From: Patescibacteria group bacterium UBA6489
Lineage (GTDB): Bacteria > Patescibacteriota > Gracilibacteria > BD1-5 > UBA6164
DNA: 20,403 nt
Assembly (NCBI GenBank): GCA_002435385.1
Contig: DJMN01000063.1
Location: forward strand, 1 to 20,403
Direction of reading: 5' to 3'
The notes under the pieces: model-generated
Databases searched by the model: none
What the model saw: only the letters and a program-made list of their open reading frames with translations
Told to the model about the DNA's origin: nothing
Program-made: the position numbers and the translations under genes
In this document: positions 1 through 7,951 of the stretch, in pieces
Numbering within the stretch: the stretch's first letter is position 1
Layout: each line of letters starts with the position of its first letter

Positions 1-19
1 CGAAAATTTTGGGGAAACC

Positions 20-1174
20 TTAAATAGTAACTCCCATTCTCTTAATCTCAGATTTTGACTTAAAATCACCACTATTAAACAGTATATCTAATAAAGAAAG
101 TCCTTGAAGATTTTTTAATTCTTTAGTATCTTCAATAGAAATATTCCCTTTAGAAAACAAAGATTCAAAATTTTCTCTTTCTGCTAATCAAATATCATAA
201 TTACCTGCTGATAAAGCTGTAATATACATAGCAAGTTGCTTTTTAGCTTCCAAAGGATTATCAGCTATCATTTTCTCAAGGCTTCCTATGTCTGTTTTAT
301 AAATTTGAGCAAAAGACTTAAAATATTGCAATATAAGATTATCTGGAATGGACATAATTTTTCCATATATTTCTTTAGAATCAGCTAAGGCTGGAATATA
401 ATTTCCATAACTTTTACTCATCTTTCTTTCACTTCAATCTGTTCATTGTATAATAGGAGTCATTATGATTTTTTCTGGATTTTGTCATTTAAATTCTTGA
501 ATTCTTCTTACTTGTTGAAAATTTAATAATTGATCAATTCATCATATTTCCACATCTGTATTTAAAAATACAGAATCCACTCACATAAGAGTTCAATATA
601 TAACCTCTGATAAAGCTACTGACTGCTGATTATCAACTCTATTTCTAAAATCATTTCTTTGCATAGCATCTGTTAAACTTGTTGCAGAAAGATAATCAAA
701 AATCTCTGGTAGTTGTACTTTATTTAACCAAGAACTATTTTGATGAATTCTAATATTTTCTCATCTTGTATTACAATAAGGATCCACTTGCTCTTGAAAA
801 GTACTCATATTTTTTCTAATTTCTTCATCAGTCAGAGCTTTTCTTCCTTCATCTCTTCAAGTTGGATCTCATATTTTTGCAGTAAAATCTCAAAAAATAA
901 GATCTATATTATGTCATGCACGTCTAAACAAATTTAATATCCTTAAAGGAACAATATGTCACAGATGAAGTTCAGGTCATGTTGGATCAGTTCAAAATTT
1001 CACATTAAGCTTTTTCCCTTCCTCTAATATCTTTTTAATAGACTTCAAAGTAATAGCCTTTTGTATTTTTACTTCTAAAAGAGACTCCATCTCTTTAGCA
1101 TCAATTCCTTCTAAACTCTCTTGATCTCTAAGAAAAAGAGTTTGACTTAAACCTGTTCAAATATTAGCTGTCAT
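20..1174 (-). CDS. tyrS: Tyrosyl-tRNA synthetase, 384 aa, with short S4 tail
   Basis: Charges tRNA-Tyr with tyrosine in the cytoplasm. Read with TGA as Gly, the frame runs from ATG at 1174 to TAA at 22-20. The class I HIGH-type motif is HLGH at residues 70-73, preceded by FGTDPTG, and the KMSKS loop is at 251-255, followed by YGNYIP. The IGDPTGR block and overall order fit the longer TyrS subtype. The C-terminus begins an S4 RNA-binding domain (LLDILFNSGDFKSKSEIKR) but stops soon after, so the family's S4 tail is cut short. In-frame residues just past the TAA (GFPKIF) would fit a continuing S4 domain, so a late nonsense change is possible. The synthetase assignment is secure. What lies further left is outside the window. 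Confidence 0.95.
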
Positions 1175-1261
1175 ATATATTTTATAAGAAATTAAAGTAA
1201 AATATTTTAAATATTCATTTTGACTATTTATAAAAATTATTGAGAATAATATTTATTATTT

Positions 1262-1289
1262 CTAATAATTACATATAATATCTTGTCAA
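1262..1289 (-). promoter_or_regulatory. Candidate sigma-70-like promoter of tyrS
   Basis: On the minus strand a perfect -35 TTGACA (1289-1284) is followed, after 16 nt, by the -10-like hexamer TATTAG (1267-1262). This lies about 90 nt upstream of the tyrS start. The -10 is weak, so this is a candidate only. No T-box signature was seen in the leader. Confidence 0.4.
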
Positions 1290-1424
1290 TGACTTTAAAT
1301 ATTAACTTTGGATTATAATTATATTTCACAAGAAGTCAAATTATTTTTCTCTGACATCTCCCCAGTTTTTTAAAATTTTCTACTTATTATTTTCTATAAT
1401 AAGGCAATAATAAACGATTTTTAT

Positions 1425-1595
1425 TGCTATAATTTAGTGTTTTTAAAAATAGCTTATTAATAAATAACTACTAAACACCTCAGTTTATATAAATTTTAAT
1501 CAATAAAAAACTTCTAATTTTATCTCTATAGAAGTAATAATTGAACTAAATATTTTAAAAAACTAAGGAGGTTTTGTTATTTCTCTATTTTTTTA
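1425..1595 (+). ncRNA. Possible structured RNA upstream of tmRNA
   Basis: This part of the gap between tyrS and tmRNA has no coding frame. An extended -10 box TGCTATAAT (1425-1433) is followed by two nested pairings. An outer stem joins 1473-1486 (AAACACCTCAGTTT) to 1560-1575 (AAACTAAGGAGGTTTT) with a small bulge. An inner hairpin joins ACTTCTA (1510-1516) to TAGAAGT (1529-1535). A run of seven T follows at 1588-1594. A long hairpin of this size with a U-rich end would suit a small RNA such as a 6S-like RNA, but no family signature was recognised. The pairing could also be chance in AT-rich DNA. Confidence 0.25.
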
Positions 1596-1603
1596 TTACC
1601 TGT

Positions 1604-1627
1604 AAGCAAAAAAATATTTTTTTGCTT
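1604..1627. repeat. Perfect AT-rich palindrome before tmRNA
   Basis: AAGCAAAAAAA (1604-1614) and TTTTTTTGCTT (1617-1627) are exact inverted arms separated by TA. It could end transcription coming from the left. Its right arm overlaps the proposed -35 of the tmRNA promoter, so it could also be a regulatory site. Confidence 0.4.
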
Positions 1628-1649
1628 TTCTTTACTTTCCTTATATAAT
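1622..1649 (+). promoter_or_regulatory. Candidate tmRNA promoter
   Basis: TTGCTT (1622-1627) and a consensus TATAAT (1644-1649) are separated by 16 bp. The mature RNA begins at 1665, which leaves a short 5' leader to be trimmed. Confidence 0.6.
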
Positions 1650-1664
1650 ACTCCTACATCACAT

Positions 1665-2124
1665 GGGGCTAATCTTGGTTTCTATTAGGAGATTTCGTTA
1701 GTCTTATACGCTATCAGGGAGGTGCTTGTAGCTTCCTCAAACAATACAAGCAAGCATAAATGCAAAAAATATAGCTCAAAGAGCTTACAGAGGTTTAGCA
1801 GCTTTAAAGACTGTTACTACTTCTCCTTTAGCTGTTATGGCATAGTCCTAACCTAAAGAAAAAGTGGTCATCCAAGGATGAGTACCGTTCGGTCTACCAC
1901 ACATTCTTTAAAAATTTCACTAGAGAAGATTTAAAGAATTACCAAATTCTAGTCTAAGTTTTACGGTTTTGATTACTTCTTGTAAACCTTAGTATAAACA
2001 GAAATAATTTTTGTAAGAGCTTTTTGTTTATTTTCTATTCTTGCAAATATTAAAATGAATTATGATAGTAGAAGTATTTGATTAGCCTTCTAAGACGTCG
2101 GTTCGAATCCGTCTAGCTCCACCA
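1665..2124 (+). ncRNA. ssrA: tmRNA (transfer-messenger RNA)
   Basis: Rescues stalled ribosomes and adds a degradation tag. The 5' end GGGGCTA (1665-1671) pairs with TAGCTCC (2114-2120), forming the alanine-tRNA-like acceptor stem, followed by discriminator A and encoded CCA (2122-2124). A T-loop TTCGAAT lies just before the acceptor strand. Pseudoknot PK1 is visible: GGGAGG/CTTCCTC, plus GCTTGTA pairing with TACAAGC (1745-1751). The resume codon is probably GCA at 1762, about 11 nt after PK1. It opens a 27-residue tag that starts AKNIAQRAY, ends SPLAVMA, and stops at TAG 1843-1845. The tag is much longer than the roughly 10-residue tags of most bacteria, though mycoplasmas have similarly long ones. 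The start of the tag is inferred; the gene itself is clear. Confidence 0.93.
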
Positions 2125-2141
2125 AAATTAAATTCTAAAAA

Positions 2142-2165
2142 AACAGGTCAACAACCTGTTTTTTA
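2142..2165 (+). terminator. Rho-independent terminator of tmRNA
   Basis: Stem AACAGGT (2142-2148) and ACCTGTT (2154-2160) around a 5-nt loop, with a T tract running on to 2164. It lies 17 nt after the CCA end of the tmRNA. Confidence 0.8.
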
Positions 2166-2187
2166 TTACACACCTAAAATTATCCTA

Positions 2188-2215
2188 TTGCAAAAACTAC
2201 AAACAACTCTATAAT
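2188..2215 (+). promoter_or_regulatory. Promoter of the CYTH gene
   Basis: TTGCAA (2188-2193), 16 bp, then a perfect TATAAT (2210-2215), 35 nt upstream of the ATG at 2251. It probably also serves the DUF2202 lipoprotein gene, because no terminator is seen between the two. Confidence 0.6.
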
Positions 2216-2250
2216 AAAAATAGTAATTTTTTTATTAACACATCTACACT

Positions 2251-2853
2251 ATGAAAACAGAATATGAAGTAGTATTTTCAAATATAAACAGAGAAGAAAC
2301 AATACAAAAAATCAAAGAAATATGATGAATATGCACAAAAGAAAACACCCTTATGAAAAGAGTTGTTTTCACTGCACCTAATTGATGAACATGATCTTAT
2401 CTAAGAGTCAGAGACGAATGAAATAAAATCACCTGCACCTACAAAGAAACAAGAGAATGAAAACTAGACATAACATCTGTAAGAGAACTAGAAACCGAAG
2501 TCTGAGATTTTGATACCATGGTTTGAATCTACAGAAAACTCTGACTAACAGAAAAATCTTTTCAAGAAAGCTACAGAGAAATATGGAAAATATGAAACGA
2601 AATAGAATTTATGATTGACCTATGGCCTTGATTAAACCCATACATTGAAATAGAATGATGAAACGAAGAAATAGTAAAAAAATACTCAGAAATTTTAGGT
2701 TTTGATTACAGTGATTGATTATTCGGTTCTTCCTTTCAAATTTATGAAAAAGAATTAGGTATTGATTTTGATACCATGAATAACCTAAAAGAAATCACAT
2801 TTGCAAATTTTTCTATTTCCCATTTGCAAAACACCAAAACACCCCTATACTAA
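2251..2853 (+). CDS. CYTH domain protein (CyaB / triphosphatase type)
   Basis: A 200-residue protein, read with TGA as Gly. 15 of its 18 glycines are TGA. The N-terminus has the ExE start of the CYTH fold (E4, E6), followed by SYLRVRDEGNKITCTYKET, the paired basic/acidic strand pattern typical of class IV adenylate cyclase-like and thiamine-triphosphatase-like enzymes. Further acidic strands (IEIEGG, EIEFMIDLWPG) complete the tunnel pattern. CYTH proteins bind triphosphorylated substrates with divalent metal; the substrate here cannot be told. The usual lysine of the ExExK motif is not in its normal place, since V follows E6, so activity may be altered. A lipoprotein gene starts 28 bp downstream and is probably co-transcribed. 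Confidence 0.85.
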
Positions 2854-2881
2854 AATCACTTATTTTTCTAATCATAAAACT

Positions 2882-3643
2882 ATGAAAAAAATAGTAATTT
2901 TTGGTTTCGCTTTATTAGCACTATTTTCTTGTTGAGGTAACAATGATGATACAACTTCAATCGAAGGACAAACTGAGGAGATCTTAGAAAACACAGGTGT
3001 AACAGTAAATGAGGGAACAATAGAGGAAGATAAAACAGAAGAATTGGTAGAATATGTAGTTGATGAAAGTGATCTTGTTGATGGAAAAGATTTGATAAAA
3101 GATCTAGACGCAACCTGAAAAATAACAGAAGGAGAAAAGGCCTGATTAATACTTATGAGAGAAGAGGAAAAATTAGCTCACGATGTATACATCACAATGT
3201 ATGAAAAATGGGGACAAAAAATCTTTTTCAACATAAGTAAAAGTGAACAAACTCACACTGAAGCAGTTTTAGCTTTATTAAAAGTTTACAACATAGAAGA
3301 CCCAGTAAAAAATTGAGAGGTCTGAGTATTTACTTCTGAAAAGTTACAAAAACTATACAATGATTTAGTTGAAAAATGAAATAATTCATTATTAGATGCA
3401 CTAGTTGTAGGGATAACAGTAGAAGATTTAGATATTTATGATTTAGATATACTAAGCTCAAAAACAGAAAAAAAAGATCTTTTAGTAGTTTATGAAAATC
3501 TAAACAGATGATCAAGAAATCACATGAGAGCTTTTTATAAAAACATAACTAGACAATGATGAAGTTATGAAGCTCAATATATCTCTAGTGAAAAATTAAG
3601 TGAAATTATAAATTGAGAGCAAGAGAAAGGAGTAATAAGATAA
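2882..3643 (+). CDS. DUF2202 ferritin-like lipoprotein
   Basis: A 253-residue secreted lipoprotein. A hydrophobic signal ends in lipobox LFSC with the lipidated Cys at 17, followed by a low-complexity acidic linker of about 70 residues (repeated E, D and T). The DUF2202 domain starts near residue 85, with MREEEKLAHDVY (92-103), a SEQTHTEAV segment, and GSRNHMRAFY starting at 210. The conserved E, H and EQ-H residues are those of a ferritin-like four-helix metal-binding fold. Its biological role is not established. It is probably anchored outside the cell membrane by its lipid and projected by the acidic linker. A strong terminator follows. Confidence 0.88.
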
Positions 3644-3670
3644 TCTTTATTCTGAAAATATCTGCTCAAA

Positions 3671-3700
3671 AAAAGAACGCTTATTATAGCGTTCTTTTTT
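3671..3700. terminator. Bidirectional terminator
   Basis: AAAAGAACGCT (3671-3681) pairs with AGCGTTCTTTT (3688-3698) around a 6-nt loop, with T on the right and A on the left. It can end both the plus-strand lipoprotein transcript and the convergent cspA transcript, whose stop is at 3714. Confidence 0.85.
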
Positions 3701-3713
3701 CACTAAAGACATC

Positions 3714-3920
3714 CTAGTCTTCAGCTAACATAACATTAACAGCTTGTTTTTTACCATTTCTACCTTCACCCATTTCAAACTCTAAAACTGTTACACCTTC
3801 TTCTAAATCATCAAATTGAACTCCTTTTAACTCGCTAACATGGAAGAAAACATCTCCTTCAGCCTCATCAGTTTTAATAAAACCGAAACCTTCTTTTAGA
3901 ACCTTTACTGTACCTTTCAT
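3714..3920 (-). CDS. cspA: Cold-shock domain protein (CspA family)
   Basis: A 68-residue single cold-shock domain of usual length. It is a single-stranded RNA/DNA-binding OB fold that melts mRNA structure in the cytoplasm. RNP1 is GFGFIK (residues 11-16) and RNP2 is VFFHV (24-28). All nine glycine codons are GGT or GGA and none is TGA, unlike nearly every other gene here, which suggests strong expression and selection against the reassigned codon. Its start is preceded by a long untranslated AT-rich leader of roughly 150 nt, as in other csp genes. Stop is TAG at 3716-3714. Confidence 0.96.
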   Translation of the reverse strand: MKGTVKVLKEGFGFIKTDEAEGDVFFHVSELKGVQFDDLEEGVTVLEFEMGEGRNGKKQAVNVMLAED

Positions 3921-4084
3921 AAATATATGAATTAAAAAATATTAAATTAATTAAAAAAATCTAGAAAAAGATCCATAAAATACTTTTTTATAGCCTTTCT
4001 CTTTTAAAATAAAAGAAAAAATGAATAATAACGATAGTAATTTTTTAATCTCTTCTTAAGAATAAATCTTAATTAACGCATTCT

Positions 4085-4112
4085 ATTATAACTATTTTTT
4101 AAAATATTGCTA
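4085..4112 (-). promoter_or_regulatory. Candidate cspA promoter
   Basis: On the minus strand a perfect TATAAT (4090-4085) lies 16 nt after a poor -35, TAGCAA (4112-4107). It implies a 5' leader of about 155 nt. The gap 3921-4223 otherwise holds only this leader and the hsdM promoter. Confidence 0.45.
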
Positions 4113-4152
4113 CTTTTTTTGAAAAAAATAATTATTACACTTGCTTTTTTCA

Positions 4153-4181
4153 TTGGACTTTTCTTGTAAAAAATGTATATT
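4153..4181 (+). promoter_or_regulatory. Candidate promoter of the defence operon
   Basis: TTGGAC (4153-4158), 17 bp, then TATATT (4176-4181), 42 nt upstream of the hsdM ATG. It is the only good promoter seen before hsdM. Confidence 0.5.
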
Positions 4182-4223
4182 TTGTATTAGTTAAATACAA
4201 ATATTCACTAAAAAATAAAATTC

Positions 4224-5825
4224 ATGACAAAACAAAAAAAATCAAACTTTGAAGCAGAACTTTTCAAAGCAGCAGATAAACTGAGAAAATGAATAGATGC
4301 AGCAGAATACAAGCATATAGTTTTATGACTTGTATTTTTAAAACACATCTCAGACAGCTTTTCTGAACTTTATGAAAAATTAGAACAAGATGAATATGCA
4401 GATCCAGAGGATAGAGATGAATACATAGCAGAAAATGTATTCTTCGTACCCATTAATTCCAGATGGCAAAACATCCACTCAAAAGCAAAATTCCCAGAAA
4501 TAGGAAAAATCATAGACGACGCCATGACAGAAATAGAAAAAGAAAACAAAGAACTAAAAAATGTATTACCAAAAGTATACTGAAAAGAAAACCTAGATAA
4601 AACATCCCTTTGAGAGTTAATAGACCTAATATCAAACCTTGACCTAAAAACAGAAAACGAAAAATCAAAAGACCTATTCGGTAGAGTTTATGAATATTTT
4701 CTAGGAGAATTCGCAAATGCCGAAGGTAAAAAATGAGGTCAATTCTACACCCCAAAATGTATAGTAGAACTTATGGTAAATATGATAGAACCCTTCAAAT
4801 GAAGAGTTTACGATCCAGCCTGCGGTTCTTGATGAATGTTCGTTATGAGTGAAAAGTTTGTAGAAGACCATCAAGGATACATAAACGATATCACAATCTA
4901 CGGACAAGAATCAAATCAAACAACTCGGAAATTATCTAAAATGAACCTAGCCATAAGAAATATAAATTCTCAGTTTGTTAAATGGAATACAGAGTGAAGT
5001 TTTTTAAACGACGCCCACCCTGATTTAAAATCTGATTATGTTTTAGCAAATCCACCTTTTAACCAATCAGACTGGTGACAAGAAATTCTAAGCGAAGACG
5101 GAAGATGGAAATACTGATTACCACCATCTTGAAATGCTAACTACGCTTGGATTCAGCATATGTTATATCACACTGCTCCAAACTGAGTTATGGCAACTGT
5201 GCTAGCTAACGGTTCACTTAGTTCAAACACAGCTTGAGAATGAGAAATTAGAAAAGAACTAATAAAACAAGGTTTAGTAGAATGTATCGTAGCACTTCCT
5301 AAACAGCTTTTTTATAACACCTGAATACCTGCCTGTATTTGGTTTTTAAGAAGATGAAGAAAAAATGTAGGAACAGATAAGAATGTAGGGACAGGTTTAA
5401 AACCTGTCCCTACGGTGGCGGATGAAAAATATGATTCCATAAAAAAAGACATTTCCACACATTATATTCTTTTTATAAATGCTTCGGAAATGTGATTTAT
5501 GAAAGACAGAGTTCATAGAGAATTATCAAATGAAGATATAAAAAAGATTACAAACACTTATCATAATTGGAGAAAATCAAAATCTGCAATTGGAGAATAT
5601 GAAGATGAATTATGATTTTGTAAATCAGCAAGTTTAGAGGAGTTAGAAAAACATAGTTTCGTTTTAACCCCTTGAAGATATGTTGAAATTGCAGAGGAAG
5701 AAGATGACGGAATCCCATTTGAAGATAAGATGAATGATTTAACAGAAAAACTATATAAGCAGATGGAAAAAGAAAAAGAATTAAATGATGAGATAAAAAC
5801 GCAACTCGGGAAGATTGGATTTTAA
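4224..5825 (+). CDS. hsdM: Type I restriction-modification methyltransferase subunit HsdM
   Basis: A 533-residue N6-adenine methyltransferase that works with HsdS to methylate the recognition site and with HsdR in restriction. Residues 1-130 form the HsdM N-terminal helical domain. The catalytic domain has motif I DPACGSGG from residue 197, both final Gly being TGA, and motif IV NPPF from residue 276. The block GQFYTP precedes motif I, as usual. Residues 387-397 (NVGTGLKPVPT) are an in-frame palindromic DNA element placed between IPACIWFLRR and the next conserved strand, a loop position. Codon use shifts within the gene: the first part favours CTA, AAC and GAC, while the last quarter favours TTA, AAT, GAT and GAG, like dinD and hsdS. 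Start chosen as the first ATG, 42 nt after a promoter. Confidence 0.95.
5364..5413 (+). repeat. In-frame palindromic element inside hsdM
   Basis: A near-perfect 29-bp palindrome, 5385-5413, has left arm GTAGGGACAGGTTT and right arm AAACCTGTCCCTAC around one central base. Before it is a degenerate direct half copy, AATGTAGGAACAGAT (5364-5378), giving an 18-bp tandem. It is read in frame as NVGTGLKPVPT. Its glycines are GGG and GGT, not TGA. A sister copy lies in hsdR at 13340-13383, read in the same frame. Confidence 0.9.
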
Positions 5826-5843
5826 GAATAACCTCTATTTTTG

Positions 5844-5878
5844 TCCTCACCCTAACCATTCTCCTCAAGGAGAGAGGA
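5844..5878. repeat. Intergenic hairpin of CCTCACCCTAACC type
   Basis: In the 91-bp gap between hsdM and dinD. CCTCACCCTAACC (5845-5857) leads into a hairpin, TCTCCT (5860-5865) and AGGAGA (5868-5873), with an outer TCCTC/GAGGA pairing. It resembles the dispersed intergenic palindromes seen in many bacteria. No T tract follows, so it is unlikely to be a strong terminator, but it could partly separate hsdM from the genes after it. Confidence 0.55.
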
Positions 5879-5916
5879 TAGAACAGAAAAAGTTTATATT
5901 TTAAAATTTATAAATT

Positions 5917-6726
5917 ATGACTCAAAATATATTTGAACAAATAAAGCATACAAATGAGTATTGAAATGAATATTGGAAAGCAAGAGAGCTTCAAGAAACC
6001 CTTGGATATTCTAAATGGGATAATTTTAAAAATGTTATAGAAAAAGCCAAGGTTGCTTGTGAGAATTCAAGTGAGGATGTTTTTAATCATTTTGCTGATG
6101 TCGGGAAAACGATAGAGATGCCTAAGAATGCGGAAAAGATTATAGATGATGTAATGCTTACTCGTTACGCTTGTTATCTTATTGCTCAAAATTGAAATAG
6201 CTCAAAAGAAGAGATAGCACTTGCTCAAACATATTTTGCTATTCAAACTAGAAAACAGGAAGTTAGTGAACAATTTTTAGAGGATAATAAGAGAAAAAAG
6301 TTAAGAGATGAGATGAAAAAGCATAATATTGATTTAGCGGAAGCAGCGAAAAATGCTTGAGTTGTACAACCTGTGGAGTATGCAGTATTTCAAAATTTTT
6401 GATATAGGGGATTATACGATTGATTAGATATGAAATGAATCCACAAGAAGAAGTGATTAAAAAAATCTCAAAAAATTTTAGATCATATGTGAAGTGAAGA
6501 ATTGGCAGCAAACCTGTTTCGTGCAACACAAGCAGAAGCTAAGCTTAGGAGAGAAAATATTAGATGAAAAGATAATGCTAACAATGCTCATTTTGAAGTT
6601 GGAAAGGAGGTTAGGGAAACGATAAAGAAGTTGTGAGGTACTATGCCTGAGGAATTACCAGCAGTTGATGGGATGAATAAAGTGGAGAAGAGGTTGAAGG
6701 ATGAAGGAGAGGGAATTTTGGAGTAG
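5917..6726 (+). CDS. dinD: DinD-like DNA-damage-inducible family protein
   Basis: A 269-residue protein matching the DinD family. The N-terminal BRO/KilA-like region includes YWKARELQETLGYSKWDNF. The highly conserved core RYACYLIAQNG (83-93) is followed by YFAIQTRKQE (106-115). The C-terminal half is charged and helical. In E. coli DinD is SOS-induced and affects RecA filaments. In many genomes a DinD gene sits inside type I restriction operons, as here between hsdM and hsdS. Its function in restriction is not established. Glycines are a mixture of TGA and GGN. The last 40 codons are unusually rich in GAG, GGG and AGG. The gap to hsdS is 37 bp. Confidence 0.9.
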
Positions 6727-6763
6727 AGTTTTATATTTTATAGGTTTTAATTTATATAAAGAT

Positions 6764-7921
6764 ATGGTGGATAATAGAAAAAAGGGGATTCCTGAAGAGT
6801 GGGAGGAGAAGAGATTGGGGGAGGTTATATGTTATTTATCTAGATGAATAACCCCAAAATATTCAGAAAACTTAGGAAAAAATGAATGTTATATTTTAAA
6901 TCAAAGATGTATTAGAGATAATAATGTTAGTTATAATAATTCAAGATTTAATAATTTAGAAAAAAGGAAAGTTTCTATAGAAAAAACTCTTCAAGAATTA
7001 GATATCTTAATTTGTTCAACTGGAGTATGAACTCTTGGAAGAGTTGCTCAGATAAAAAATATTCCAGATAAGACAACAGTTGATTCACATGTTACGATTG
7101 TTAGAGCCGAAAATTGTATAGATAAAGTTTTCTTAGGTTTTTTGTTAAGATGAAAAGAAAGTATTATCGAATCTTTAGCAGAAGGAAGTACATGACAAAC
7201 AGAACTACCTAGAAAAAAATTAGAAAGATTAAAAATTCTTTTTCCTCCTCTTCCTGAACAAAAAGCAATTGCTTCGCTACTTTCTGCTTTTGATGATAAG
7301 ATTGAATTGTTGAGAGAGGAAAATGAGACATTGGAGGAGATAGGGAAGAGTGTGTTTAAAGAATGGTTTGGAAAGTATAAAGTTGGGGATGAGTTGCCTG
7401 AGGGGTGGAGAGTTGGAAAGTTGGGAGAAATAGTTGAGCTAGCTTATGGAAGAGCATTAAAAACAGAAGATAGAACTAATTCTTGATTCCCTGTTTATGG
7501 TTCAAATGGAATTGTCGGTTACCATAAAGATTATTTAGTAAAAGGTCCAGGTGTAATTGTTTGAAGAAAAGGAACAGCTGGCTCTATTACTTGGTGTAAT
7601 GAAAATTTTTTTCCTATTGATACTAGTTTTTATGTTAAAGATAGGCTTGGAGTAGATAGTTTATATTTCCATTACTTTATTCTTAAAAAATATAATTTAG
7701 AAAAGATGTGATCTGATTCGGCTGTTCCAGGTTTAAATAGGAACTCTGCTTATTCTATAAAAATAGTAATTCCTAATGAGAATATCTTAGGGGAATTTAG
7801 TAGCCTAATGAAACCTATATTTGAAAAAATAAAGATAAATTTAGAAAAAATACAAACTCTTTTAAAAACTAGGGATATTTTATTGCCAAAGTTGATGAAA
7901 TGAGAAGTTAGAGTTAAATAG
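6764..7921 (+). CDS. hsdS: Type I restriction-modification specificity subunit HsdS
   Basis: A 385-residue DNA-recognition subunit with the expected two-half layout. The first target-recognition domain spans about residues 1-160 and is followed by the conserved LPEQKAIASLLSAFDDKIELL spacer (from 163) and its helix. The second domain begins at LPEGWRVGKLGEI (from 211), with a final C-terminal helical segment LLKTRDILLPKLM. The two halves decide the bipartite site that HsdM methylates. The DNA is a mosaic: conserved scaffold parts (start of the gene and 7310-7430) use GAG, GGG and TTG, while both variable domains are AT-rich. This suggests exchange of recognition domains. Start at ATG 6764, 37 bp after dinD. 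Confidence 0.94.
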
Positions 7922-7951
7922 TTTTTATATTAATTATTTTTGTAATAAATT

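Noticed and set aside
740..937. Plus-strand 65-residue frame
   Set aside because: It is antisense to conserved TyrS sequence and has no features of its own.
1175..1330. T-box riboswitch in the tyrS leader
   Set aside because: No T-box consensus or specifier stem could be found on the minus strand.
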